DNA of 64,000 bases, taken from the NCBI RefSeq assembly GCF_006335015.1, contig NZ_VDGT01000015.1, forward strand, positions 98,999 to 162,998, read 5' to 3'. The stretch comes from Streptomyces sedi (GTDB lineage Bacteria; Actinomycetota; Actinomycetes; Streptomycetales; Streptomycetaceae). Below the pieces are notes generated by a model that saw only the letters and a list, made by a program, of their open reading frames with translations, did no database searches and was not told where the DNA came from. Of the stretch, positions 33,444 through 43,204 are shown one piece after another; within the stretch, counting starts at the first letter, position 1; every line of letters begins with the position of its first letter. The position numbers were made by a program, and so were the translations under genes.

Positions 33444-34241
33444 GTGCTGCTCACCATCGACGTCGGCAACACCCACACCGTCCTCGGCCTCTTCGACGGT
33501 GAGGAGATCGTCGAGCACTGGCGGATCTCCACCGACGCCCGCCGCACCGCGGACGAGCTGGCCGTGCTGCTCCAGGGCCTGATGGGAATGCACCCGCTGC
33601 TCGGCGAGGAGCTGGGCGACGGCATCGACGGGATCGCCATCTGCTCGACGGTCCCCTCCGTGCTGCACGAGCTGCGCGAGGTGACCAGGCGGTACTACGG
33701 CGACATCCCGGCCGTCCTGGTCGAGCCGGGCGTGAAGACGGGGGTGCCGATCCTCACGGACAACCCGAAGGAGGTCGGCGCCGACCGGATCATCAACGCG
33801 GTCGCCGCGGTCGAGCTGTACGGCGGCCCCTGCATCGTGGTCGACTTCGGCACCGCCACCACCTACGACGCGGTCTCCGCGCGCGGGGAGTACGCGGGCG
33901 GCGCGATCGCTCCGGGGATCGAGATCTCCGTCGAGGCCCTGGGCCTGCGCGGCGCCCAGCTGCACAAGGTGGAGCTGGCCAGGCCGCGCCACGTCATCGG
34001 CAAGAACACGGTCGAGTCCATGCAGTCCGGCATCCTCTACGGCTTCGCCGGCCAGGTCGACGGCATGGTGGAGCGCATGTCGCGCGAGCTGGCCGACGAC
34101 CCGGACGACGTCACCGTCATCGCCACGGGCGGCGTCGCCCCGATGGTCCTGCGGGAGTCCACGGTGATCGACGCGCACGAGCCCTGGCTGACCCTGATCG
34201 GCCTGCGGATGGTCTACGAACGGAACGCCTCCCGTCTCTGA
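33444..34241 (+). CDS. coaX: Type III pantothenate kinase
   Basis: CoaX phosphorylates pantothenate, the first step to CoA, using the acetate-kinase-like ASKHA fold. The 265-residue protein has the phosphate motif TIDVGNTHTVLGLF at the very start, EVGADRIINAV, the second nucleotide motif VVDFGTATTYDAV and GGAIAPGIEIS. GTG 33444 lies two bases after the nadC stop, with GAGGGGAGCGAC upstream. Type III kinases are not feedback-inhibited by CoA, from family knowledge. It is last in the DUF2520-panC-nadB-nadC-coaX run. Confidence 0.96.
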   Translation: MLLTIDVGNTHTVLGLFDGEEIVEHWRISTDARRTADELAVLLQGLMGMHPLLGEELGDGIDGIAICSTVPSVLHELREVTRRYYGDIPAVLVEPGVKTGVPILTDNPKEVGADRIINAVAAVELYGGPCIVVDFGTATTYDAVSARGEYAGGAIAPGIEISVEALGLRGAQLHKVELARPRHVIGKNTVESMQSGILYGFAGQVDGMVERMSRELADDPDDVTVIATGGVAPMVLRESTVIDAHEPWLTLIGLRMVYERNASRL

Positions 34242-34367
34242 GCTTCGCCGTCTCCGACTTCACCGTCTCCGGGCTTCGCCGCCGTCTCCCGATCGCCGGT
34301 GCCGCTTCCGCGGGAACACGCCGCCCCAATGACGGTGGATTGTCTGTTTAGTACTTAAAGTCGGTTT

Positions 34368-34592
34368 ATGGCTATGTCTCAGGCTTCCTCCCCCACCCCG
34401 GGCGGCGACGGGGACGACAACGGTGAGCGGCAGTCACGGCGCCCGGCGGCCCGTCGCCCGGTGCCCACGCCGGCGGACGTCTTCCCGCCGCGCCGGAGAC
34501 GCCCGGCGCCGCCGCCACCGCCGCCCCAGGGGGGCGGGGAGGGGGACCGCGAGGAGCCGGGCGCGGGGGAGCGTGCCGAAGGGGAGGAGTGA
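34368..34592 (+). CDS. Small proline-rich disordered protein, hypothetical
   Basis: The 74-residue protein is predicted disordered: an Asp/Gly-rich start, a basic Arg/Pro core (RRPVPTPADVFPPRRRRPAPP) and an acidic tail. No homologue is recognised. Support for a real gene comes from an unusually AT-rich start region and a -10-like TAAAGT (34356-34361) exactly 6 bases before the ATG, the same leaderless layout as other genes here. An alternative start is ATG 34374. It could still be a spurious frame in a GC-rich region. Confidence 0.5.
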   Translation: MAMSQASSPTPGGDGDDNGERQSRRPAARRPVPTPADVFPPRRRRPAPPPPPPQGGGEGDREEPGAGERAEGEE

Positions 34593-34659
34593 GGCGAAGC
34601 CGGCACAAGGCGGTCGGTAGGCTGACTCACCCGAGCAGCCCCCAAGGAGGTCGCTTCCC

Positions 34660-34854
34660 GTGGACTACGTCGCCGCGCTCTTCGCCCCCACGGTGATGGC
34701 CGTCGCCTTCACCTATCTGATCGTCACCATCGTCCGCAGTCAGGGCGGCGCCAACAAGTACAAGGAGGACGCCGCCGTCGACGCCGCGCTCGCCACGGCC
34801 GCCCCCCGGCAGGCCGAGCCCGAGCGCGGCGGGACCGCGCGTTCCGCCGACTGA
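34660..34854 (+). CDS. Small single-pass membrane protein, hypothetical
   Basis: The 64-residue protein has one N-terminal transmembrane helix (about residues 4-25, ALFAPTVMAVAFTYLIVTIV), then a charged Ala-rich tail (NKYKEDAAVDAALATAAP). A near-perfect AAGGAGGT lies 8-9 bases before the GTG start, strong evidence that it is translated. Function is unknown. It lies between coaX and the BlaI-type regulator. Confidence 0.8.
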   Translation: MDYVAALFAPTVMAVAFTYLIVTIVRSQGGANKYKEDAAVDAALATAAPRQAEPERGGTARSAD

Positions 34855-34924
34855 GCCGAGTCACCCCCGCACGGCGGGGGCGCGGGGCCGCCCGTTTTAT
34901 CCCGGCGGCACTATTGTGCTTCCT

Positions 34925-35335
34925 GTGCCTCGGCCATTGGGAGAGTTGGAAGACGCGGTGATGACCCGCGTGTGGGAGTGGAACCGCCTGGTCACTGTGC
35001 GAGAAGTACTCGAAGATCTGCGCCAGGACCGTTCGATCGCCTATACGACTGTGATGACGGTTCTGGACAACCTGCATCAGAAGGGCTGGGTCCGCCGCGA
35101 GCAGGAGGGCCGGGCCTATCGCTATGAGGCGGTCTCGACGCGGGCCGCCTACTCGGCGGCATTGATGAATGACGCGTGGTCCGAGAGCGACAACCCGGCC
35201 GCGGCTCTCGTCGCTTTCTTCGGCATGATGTCCCCCGAGCAGGTCGCGGCATTGCGCGGCGCCCTGCGGGTGGTCGACGTGGCCGGAGTTCGGGTGGCCT
35301 CCCCCGAAGAGGACGGCGACCAGCCGCGGCGATAA
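34925..35335 (+). CDS. BlaI/MecI/CopY family transcriptional repressor
   Basis: The 136-residue winged-helix protein has the family pattern GELEDAVMTRVWEWNRLVTVREVLEDL, recognition region AYTTVMTVLDNLHQKGWV, wing YRYEAVSTRAAYSAALM and a helical dimerisation tail. No beta-lactamase, BlaR protease or copper gene is near, so its targets are unknown. GTG 34925 is chosen: a -10-like TATTGT (34912-34917) is 7 bases upstream and there is no ribosome binding site. The argA-like gene's own -10 overlaps its stop codon. Confidence 0.9.
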   Translation: MPRPLGELEDAVMTRVWEWNRLVTVREVLEDLRQDRSIAYTTVMTVLDNLHQKGWVRREQEGRAYRYEAVSTRAAYSAALMNDAWSESDNPAAALVAFFGMMSPEQVAALRGALRVVDVAGVRVASPEEDGDQPRR

Positions 35336-35345
35336 CCTCGCCGCT

Positions 35346-35864
35346 GTGTCGGAAAACCCAACGGAAGTCACTGTGCGCCGCGCCAGGACTACGGATGTCG
35401 CCGAGGTGCGCCGGCTCATCGACGCGTACGCCCGGCGCGGCATCCTGCTGGACAAGGCGACGGTGACCCTTTATGAGGACATTCAGGAGTTCTGGGTGGC
35501 CGAGCGCGACGAGGACGCGGCCGTCGTGGCCTGTGGCGCGCTGCACGTCATGTGGGAGGACCTGGCCGAGGTGCGCACCCTCGCCGTCGACCCGGCCGTG
35601 CGCGGGCGCGGCGTCGGCCGCCGGGTGCTGGAGAAGCTGCTGGGCACGGCCAGGTGGCTCGGCGTTCGTCGAATTTTCTGCCTCACCTTCGAAGTGGAGT
35701 TCTTCGCCCGGCACGGCTTCGTCGAGATCGGCGACGCCCCGGTCGACGGCGATGTCTACAGCGAGCTGCTGCGTTCCTATGACGAGGGCGTCGCCGAGTT
35801 CCTGGGACTGGAACGGGTGAAGCCCAACACATTGGGTAACAGCCGGATGCTGCTGCAACTCTGA
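35346..35864 (+). CDS. argA: N-acetylglutamate synthase-like GNAT acetyltransferase
   Basis: The 172-residue GNAT protein matches the short amino-acid N-acetyltransferase type that makes N-acetylglutamate for arginine synthesis in actinobacteria (as Rv2747 does in Mycobacterium). Landmarks are VRRARTTDVAEVRRLIDAYARRGILL, the acetyl-CoA loop VRGRGVGRRVLEKLL and FARHGFVEIG. The -10-like TAACCT (35333-35338) overlaps the stop of the BlaI-type gene and lies 7 bases before GTG 35346, so it probably has its own leaderless transcript. No other arg genes are near. Confidence 0.85.
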   Translation: MSENPTEVTVRRARTTDVAEVRRLIDAYARRGILLDKATVTLYEDIQEFWVAERDEDAAVVACGALHVMWEDLAEVRTLAVDPAVRGRGVGRRVLEKLLGTARWLGVRRIFCLTFEVEFFARHGFVEIGDAPVDGDVYSELLRSYDEGVAEFLGLERVKPNTLGNSRMLLQL

Positions 35865-36023
35865 TTCATGTGACGAGCGGCGAGTGTTATGTCCGAATCG
35901 TCCCGCCGTGTCATATGCGCCACCGGCTAATCAGGGCCCGGGGTTTGTGTTTTTCCGGCAATGGCGGTTTGATTACATCCGCAGTCCTAATGGTATTCCG
36001 AACTATGAAAGAGGAGTAGCCCG
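35865..36023. promoter_or_regulatory. AT-rich lsr2 promoter region
   Basis: This stretch is much less GC-rich than the window, with runs such as GGTTTGTGTTTTTCC and TTTGATTACAT. It carries the lsr2 ribosome binding site AGAGGAG near 36009. Because Lsr2 binds AT-rich DNA, autoregulation here is likely but inferred. Confidence 0.6.
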
Positions 36024-36374
36024 GTGGCACAGAAGGTTCAGGTCCTTCTCCTCGATGACCTCAGCGGGGGCGAGGCGGACGAGACAGTTACGTTCGCCCT
36101 CGACGGCAAGACTTACGAGATCGACCTCAACTCGGAAAACGCCGAGAAGCTTCGCGACGCCCTTGACCCCTATGTCAAGGCGGGTCGGCGGGCCGGCAGC
36201 GGACGCGCCGCGCGTGGGCGTGGCCGGGGAGCGGCGACGGGTGCGACCGCCGGGGGCGCCACCCAGGACACCGCGAAAATCCGTGCGTGGGCGAAGGAGA
36301 ACGGATTCGAGGTCAATGACCGGGGTCGCGTTCCCGCGAACATCCGCGAGGCCTACGAGAAGGCCGGCGTCTGA
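36024..36374 (+). CDS. lsr2: Lsr2 nucleoid-associated xenogeneic silencer
   Basis: Lsr2 is an H-NS-like protein that bridges AT-rich DNA and silences acquired and specialised-metabolism genes. The 116-residue protein has the N-terminal beta/helical dimerisation domain (QKVQVLLLDDLSGGEADETV, about residues 3-22). A basic Gly/Arg linker spans about 54-80. The C-terminal DNA-binding domain has the minor-groove motif RGRVPANI at 100-107. GTG 36024 follows AGAGGAG. A strong terminator lies about 100 bp downstream and clpC follows, the usual actinobacterial lsr2-clpC order. Confidence 0.97.
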   Translation: MAQKVQVLLLDDLSGGEADETVTFALDGKTYEIDLNSENAEKLRDALDPYVKAGRRAGSGRAARGRGRGAATGATAGGATQDTAKIRAWAKENGFEVNDRGRVPANIREAYEKAGV

Positions 36375-36471
36375 GGGCTTCCCTCGTCGACCTGCCGACG
36401 TCAGACGGTCTCCGCGCTCCCGCACCGGCCCCCGGGCCGGCGCGTGGCGGGGGAGACCGGGTCCCGTGAAC

Positions 36472-36496
36472 GGGGGGCCGCCTCGTGCGGCCCCCC
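36472..36496 (+). terminator. Terminator hairpin after lsr2
   Basis: Perfect 10-bp arms GGGGGGCCGC (36472-36481) and GCGGCCCCCC (36487-36496) enclose a CTCGT loop, about 100 bases after the lsr2 stop. Confidence 0.7.
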
Positions 36497-36696
36497 GAGG
36501 CATGTCCGGGGGCGGATTCCGACCCCGGACGACCCGGTGACACTGCGCCCGCGTACCGCCGCTCAGGGTGTTCGCGTTCGCCTGTAGCGGATGTCGGGGT
36601 ACCGGGCCGCATGGAGTGTCAGCCTTGGGGGGTAGGAAGTCCCTAATGGATGAGGGGGGCGGTGGATTGTGGGTCACGACCGGCTATCCGGGGTGC

Positions 36697-36710
36697 GTTC
36701 GCCGACGGCG
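36697..36710. promoter_or_regulatory. Candidate ClgR operator upstream of clpC
   Basis: GTTCGC-N5-GCG at 36697-36710 matches the binding pattern reported for ClgR, the activator of clp genes in actinobacteria. It lies 31 bp upstream of a sigma-R-type -35 element, a normal place for an activator site. Confidence 0.55.
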
Positions 36711-36741
36711 TAGCCGTCTTCGGCGCTCAGTCGTGGCCTGC

Positions 36742-36768
36742 GGGAACATCGTCTCGCACTATCGGGTT
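36742..36768 (+). promoter_or_regulatory. Candidate sigma-R promoter of clpC
   Basis: GGGAAC (36742-36747), 18 bases, then GTT (36766-36768) fits the sigma-R/SigH pattern. Clp genes are known sigma-R targets in Streptomyces, which supports the call. Confidence 0.65.
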
Positions 36769-36917
36769 GGAGCTGTTGTCGCCTGTTCGGGGCACGGAGC
36801 CGGGGACAGGAGCCACACAGTCGGAATGAGCGGTCCCCCGTTGCGGGACTAAGCTGCGGAAGGACAGGGAGGGGACCGACCCCTTTACTGCCTGACCGCT
36901 CTGAGGAGCGATTATCG

Positions 36918-39440
<2,523 letters not shown>

Positions 39441-39460
39441 GGCGCCCCCTCAGCCCTGGC

Positions 39461-39506
39461 AACCACGGGTGCCCCGCGACCTCCGGGTCGCGGGGCACCC
39501 GTGGTT
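39461..39506 (+). terminator. Strong terminator after clpC
   Basis: Perfect 21-bp arms (39461-39481 and 39486-39506) surround a TCCG loop. The right arm ends in GTGGTTT, giving a short T-run. It begins 20 bases after the clpC stop and is the most stable hairpin seen in the window. Confidence 0.92.
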
Positions 39507-39642
39507 TCGGGGGCGTACCGGCCGTCGCGAGGTCGCTTCGGTCCGGTGGCCGCGCTCGCCGGTTGGGCGAATCCCGCCCAGGATGGGAGTACGGGGTCCG
39601 ACCGAGCCGGTCGACCGTCGAGCGCCGGGAGGAGCGACGCCC

Positions 39643-39882
39643 ATGCGGCACGAGATGCGGGCCGAGTACGCCGAGACCGACGAGACGGAAGAGGCGGACG
39701 GCGGGCCCGCCGGAGCCTGGCCGGTGAAGACCTGGCACATGGTGCGGGCCGGCGAACGCGAGGCGATGTGTGGCCGCGTGCTGCGCCCCGACGCCAGGGG
39801 GCTCTCCGAGGCGGAGTGGGGGCGCACCCCCGAACCGTTCTGCCACACCTGCGGGGCGCTCTACCTGCGCGAGTCGCCCTAG
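39643..39882 (+). CDS. Small conserved hypothetical protein with Cys pair
   Basis: The 79-residue protein has an acidic N-terminus and a small C-terminal part with TWHMVRAGEREAMCGRVL and FCHTCGALYL. The cysteines at the two ends (MCGR, CHTC) could bind zinc. The ATG at 39643 follows GGGAGGAG at good spacing. Similar short proteins occur in Streptomyces as uncharacterised; the fold is not known. It lies between clpC and tag. Confidence 0.75.
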   Translation: MRHEMRAEYAETDETEEADGGPAGAWPVKTWHMVRAGEREAMCGRVLRPDARGLSEAEWGRTPEPFCHTCGALYLRESP

Positions 39883-39963
39883 GCGAGCTGTTCGGCGGGT
39901 CCGCCCGGCGGCTGTGTGCGGCCGTTCGGGTGGATTGTCAGTGGTGTGCGGCAGACTGCCCGC

Positions 39964-40548
39964 ATGACTGAGAAGCGGGTCGTCACCGGAGCCGACGGGC
40001 TGGCGCGCTGCCCCTGGGGGGCCACGCCCGAGGAGTACCGCGTCTATCACGACGAGGAGTGGGGGCGTCCGGTCCGGGGGGACGACGCGCTCTTCGAGCG
40101 GATCTCCCTGGAGGCGTTCCAGTCCGGCCTCTCCTGGCTGACCATCCTGCGGCGCCGGCCCGGGTTCCGGACCGCGTTCGCAGGGTTCGAGATCGCGTCC
40201 GTGGCCGGGTTCACGGAGCGGGACGCCGACCGGCTGCTCGCCGACACCGGCATCATCCGCAACCGCCGGAAGATCGACGCCACGCTGGCGAACGCACGGG
40301 CCCTCGCCGGCTGGTCGGAGGGGGAGCTGACGGAGCTGGTCTGGTCGTTCGCCCCCGACCACGCGGCCCGCCCGGCGCCGCCGAGCCTGGCCGACGTGCC
40401 GGCCACGACCCCGGAGTCCGTCGCCCTGGCCAAGGAGCTGAAGCGGCGCGGCATCCGCTTCGTCGGGCCCACCACGGCGTACGCGCTGATGCAGGCGTGC
40501 GGCCTGGTCAACGATCATCTGCGGGGGTGCCACGCCAGGGGAGAGTGA
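39964..40548 (+). CDS. tag: DNA-3-methyladenine glycosylase I
   Basis: Tag removes 3-methyladenine from alkylated DNA as a base-excision repair glycosylase. The 194-residue protein has all four zinc ligands of the family: Cys in RCPWG, His in YHDEEWGRP, and His and Cys in VNDHLRGCH. The substrate-pocket regions FQSGLSWLTILRRRPGFR and GIIRNRRKI are also intact. ATG 39964 is preferred over upstream in-frame starts. A -10-like CAGACT (39952-39957) lies 6 bases before it and there is no Shine-Dalgarno sequence. Other repair genes (mutY, disA, radA) follow within 6 kb. Confidence 0.95.
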   Translation: MTEKRVVTGADGLARCPWGATPEEYRVYHDEEWGRPVRGDDALFERISLEAFQSGLSWLTILRRRPGFRTAFAGFEIASVAGFTERDADRLLADTGIIRNRRKIDATLANARALAGWSEGELTELVWSFAPDHAARPAPPSLADVPATTPESVALAKELKRRGIRFVGPTTAYALMQACGLVNDHLRGCHARGE

Positions 40549-40600
40549 CGAAAGGCCCGGCGGGGGATGCGGTCGATAAGAGAGGGAGGAGCCGAGCCAC

Positions 40601-41053
40601 ATGACTGAGCATGACTGGCGGATCGTCGAGGTCGAGACGGTCGAGGAGGTGATGGGCGCCGAGGCCCTCTACGACGGGGCTGCCCGCCGTGAGTGGGCCG
40701 AGCGGTTCCTCGCCTCGCCGGGCCACCATCTGCTGTTGGCGCTGGCCGCCGACGCCGAGGGCCCGGTGGGGATGGTGTCGGGCGTCCAGATGACGCACCC
40801 GGACAAGGGCACCGAGATGATGCTCTACGAGCTGGCAGTCGCGGAGTCGCACCGCCGCCGGGGGATAGGCAGAGGCCTGGTGGACGCCCTGGGCCAGCTG
40901 GCGCGGGCCCACGGCTGCTACGGGATGTGGGTCCCGGTCGACGCGGACAACGAGGCGGCCCTGGCGACCTACCGCTCCGCCGGCGGTCGGACGGAGGAGC
41001 TCTGCCAGGTGCCCGTCTGGGACTTCGCGCCGCCGGAGCCGTCGGAGGCTTAG
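40601..41053 (+). CDS. GNAT acetyltransferase, AAC(3)-I-like
   Basis: The 150-residue GNAT protein has the acetyl-CoA loop ESHRRRGIGRGLVDAL (about residues 83-98) and the segments EMMLYELAV and ADNEAALATYRSAGGR. These resemble the AAC(3)-I aminoglycoside acetyltransferases, but similarity to that subfamily in environmental Streptomyces does not establish resistance; the substrate is unknown. A strong AGGGAGGAG ribosome binding site precedes the ATG. It ends at a terminator shared with the convergent mutY. Confidence 0.82.
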   Translation: MTEHDWRIVEVETVEEVMGAEALYDGAARREWAERFLASPGHHLLLALAADAEGPVGMVSGVQMTHPDKGTEMMLYELAVAESHRRRGIGRGLVDALGQLARAHGCYGMWVPVDADNEAALATYRSAGGRTEELCQVPVWDFAPPEPSEA

Positions 41054-41088
41054 CGGTCTCGGGGTCTCGGGGTCTCGGGACAGGGGGC

Positions 41089-41117
41089 GGCGTACGACGG
41101 CGCCACCGTCGTACGCC
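41089..41117. terminator. Bidirectional terminator between the GNAT gene and mutY
   Basis: Perfect 12-bp arms GGCGTACGACGG (41089-41100) and CCGTCGTACGCC (41106-41117) enclose CGCCA between two convergent genes. Just upstream lies GGTCTCGG in three tandem copies (41055-41078). Confidence 0.8.
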
Positions 41118-41124
41118 CTTCCCG

Positions 41125-42057
41125 TCAGGAGCTGCCGGGGAGGCGGTAACGCCCGTCGGGGAGCCGTTCGATCAGCCCGTCGCTGAGCAGCCCGCCCAAC
41201 GCGCGGGAGCGCTGCTCCGGGTCGTGCCAGACCCGGTCCAGCGCGGCGCGCGGCACCGGCCCCGGCAGCTCGCGCAGGACCGCGAGCAGTTTGCCTCGCA
41301 CCTGGCGGTCGGTGCCCACATACGTCTGGGTGCGCCGCGGCGGTCCCTGGTGCGCCGGTGATCCGGCGCGGCGCCAGGCGCACTGCTCCAGGATCGGGCA
41401 GCGCCCGCAGTCCGGCGTGCGCGCCGTGCACAGCAGCGCGCCCAGCTCCATGGTGGCCGCCGCCCAACGGGCCGCCGTCGTGGGCTCCTCCGGCAGCAGC
41501 AGCCTGGCGAGCTTGCGTTCGGCGGCGGTCGTGGCGTTCGGCGGGTACTCGGTGCCCGAGACGGCGCGGGCGAAGACCCGGCGCACGTTGGTGTCCAGCA
41601 CCGCGTGCCGCTGGCCGTAGGCGAAGGAGGCGACGGCCGCCGCCGTGTACTCGCCCACGCCGGGCAGCGCCAGCAGTTGGTGGTGGTCGGTGGGCACCTC
41701 GCCGCCGTGCCGTTCCGCTATGGCCGCCGCCGCGCCGTGCAGCCGCAGCGCGCGGCGCGGGTAGCCGAGGCGGCCCCAGGCGCGGACGGCCTCGCCCGAA
41801 GGCTCGGCCGCCAGGTCGGCGGGGCGCGGCCAGCGGCGCAGCCACTCCTCGTAGACCGGCAGCACGCGGCTCACCGGCGTCTGTTGGAGCATGAACTCGC
41901 TCACCATGACGCCCCACGCACCGGCCTCGGGCCGTCGCCAGGGCAGGTCACGGGCGTTGTGGTGGAACCACTCGATCACCGGCGCGTGCAGGGCGTCGGG
42001 GTCGGTCCCGGAGGACGCCTCGCCCTGGGCTGTGTCAGTCGCAGTCGTCGCAGTCAT
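41125..42057 (-). CDS. mutY: A/G-specific adenine glycosylase
   Basis: MutY removes adenine mispaired with 8-oxoguanine. The 310-residue protein has the helix-hairpin-helix GVGEYTAAAVASFAYG followed by the catalytic Asp in VLDTNVRR, the VSEFMLQQTPV start of the domain and the iron-sulfur ligands C-x6-C-x2-C-x5-C (LCTARTPDCGRCPILEQC). The C-terminal region is only about 60 residues long. It lacks a full NUDIX-like 8-oxoG-reading domain and looks more like a winged-helix tail, as in other actinobacterial MutY proteins. ATG 42057 gives the family N-terminus; the in-frame upstream extension is not supported. Confidence 0.94.
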   Translation of the reverse strand: MTATTATDTAQGEASSGTDPDALHAPVIEWFHHNARDLPWRRPEAGAWGVMVSEFMLQQTPVSRVLPVYEEWLRRWPRPADLAAEPSGEAVRAWGRLGYPRRALRLHGAAAAIAERHGGEVPTDHHQLLALPGVGEYTAAAVASFAYGQRHAVLDTNVRRVFARAVSGTEYPPNATTAAERKLARLLLPEEPTTAARWAAATMELGALLCTARTPDCGRCPILEQCAWRRAGSPAHQGPPRRTQTYVGTDRQVRGKLLAVLRELPGPVPRAALDRVWHDPEQRSRALGGLLSDGLIERLPDGRYRLPGSS

Positions 42058-42191
42058 GGCAAGGGCGATCCTGGCACGGCCCGGCCACGGCACAAAGCGG
42101 CCCGCGCCCCGCGCGTGTTGATACGGAACGGTGTCCTGGCAAGCCGAGGGTGGGTCATTCGGGTGTGGCCGAAGTCTCGTAAGGTTTCCGC

Positions 42192-43007
42192 GTGGGATCA
42201 CTGCGAACTCCGGTCGGCCCGTTGCCCTCCGCCATCTACTGGCGCCGCAGGGCCGTGATGGCGTGCGTGCTCGCCGTGGTGCTGTTGCTCATCTTCTGGG
42301 CGGTGCGTTCGACGGGCGGTGGGAGCTCCAACGCCTCGGGCCAGGACGACGGCAAGGGCCCGGCCGACTCGATCACCCCCGGGCCGACGCCCTCGGAGTC
42401 GCTGATCGAGGAACGCCCCGGAGGCCGCGAGGACGACGCGGACGGCGACGGGGAAGAGGAGGGCGACGGCGGGGAGGACGACGGCGGTTCGGCCGACTCG
42501 GAGGGTTCGGGGGGTTCCGAGGGGCAGGACGACGGCGGGAACGGCGACAGCGCGGGCGGTGACGGCTCCGAGAGCGGCGGCGAGGGCGGCGGCGGGGCCG
42601 GGGGGCTTCCCGGGTGTGTGGAGAGCGAACTGACGCTCTCGCTGCGCAGCGACGCCAACGACTACTCCCCGGGCGAGGAACCCGAACTGCGGTTCACGGC
42701 TGAGAACACGGGCGCGGCACCCTGCCGGGTCGACTTCGGCCACGACGCGTTGACGATCTCGCTCGTCGACGACGGGGGCGACGAGGTCTGGTCCTCCGCC
42801 GACTGCCCCGAGACGCCGGCCTCCTCGCCCACCGCGGTCTCCGCGGGCGGCACCGCCGATCACACGGTCACCTGGGACCTGCGGCTCTCGTCGGCCGACT
42901 GCGACGCGGCTCCCGGCCCTGCCGCCTCCCCGGGTACCTACCTCGCCGAGGCGCGGTTGTCGGGTCACCCGGTCACCCAGACGTCCTTCCGGCTCGCCGA
43001 GGACTAG
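42192..43007 (+). CDS. Membrane-anchored extracytoplasmic protein with acidic linker and Ig-like domain
   Basis: The 271-residue protein has a short basic N-terminus, one transmembrane helix (about residues 20-39) and a long Asp/Glu/Gly/Ser low-complexity linker to about residue 138. A C-terminal beta-sandwich-like domain follows (CVESELTLSLRSDANDYSPGEEPELRFTAENTGAAPCRVDFG). Four cysteines in that domain could form disulfides, consistent with a place outside the cell. Its function is unknown. A -10-like TAAGGT (42180-42185) 6 bases before GTG 42192 predicts a leaderless mRNA. Its 3' end is partly duplicated downstream (43103-43154). Confidence 0.78.
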   Translation: MGSLRTPVGPLPSAIYWRRRAVMACVLAVVLLLIFWAVRSTGGGSSNASGQDDGKGPADSITPGPTPSESLIEERPGGREDDADGDGEEEGDGGEDDGGSADSEGSGGSEGQDDGGNGDSAGGDGSESGGEGGGGAGGLPGCVESELTLSLRSDANDYSPGEEPELRFTAENTGAAPCRVDFGHDALTISLVDDGGDEVWSSADCPETPASSPTAVSAGGTADHTVTWDLRLSSADCDAAPGPAASPGTYLAEARLSGHPVTQTSFRLAED

Positions 43008-43102
43008 GGCCTGCCGGCCGGGCTTTGGGGGAGCGGCCCGCCTTCGCGGCGGTGCGAGCTTCGTTGAGCGGCCCGCGGGTCTGCCGCGCCCGCGGGGACT
43101 TG

Positions 43103-43154
43103 CCTCGCCGAGGCGCGGTTGTCGGGTCACCCGGCTCCCCAGACGTCCTTCCGG
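43103..43154. repeat. 52-bp duplicated relic of the upstream gene's 3' end
   Basis: Bases 43103-43154 match 42941-42992, inside the upstream gene, at 49 of 52 positions with no gaps. The copy is outside any gene and just downstream of that gene's stop. It looks like the remains of a tandem duplication of the gene's end. Confidence 0.85.
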
Positions 43155-43204
43155 GGATCGCGCGTTGTTCGGCTGTGCCGGACGGGCTCCCGCTCGGCGG
43201 AGGG

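Larger units (their letters stand above)
36375..36917. other. 543-bp lsr2-clpC intergenic region
   Basis: No convincing gene is seen; a short plus-strand frame at 36568-36852 lacks codon bias and a ribosome binding site. In order, the region holds a terminator hairpin (36472-36496), a ClgR-type box (36697-36710), a sigma-R-type promoter (36742-36768), a small hairpin with AGGGG/CCCCT arms near 36870-36884, and the clpC ribosome binding site. The predicted clpC leader is about 140 bases long. Confidence 0.6.

Noticed and set aside
36568..36852. 94-residue plus-strand frame between lsr2 and clpC
   Set aside because: No ribosome binding site, no GC3 bias, no recognisable protein, and it overlaps the ClgR box and the sigma-R promoter.
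40601..41053. Aminoglycoside resistance gene call for the GNAT
   Set aside because: Only general AAC(3)-I-like resemblance is visible; catalytic specificity cannot be assigned from sequence alone.
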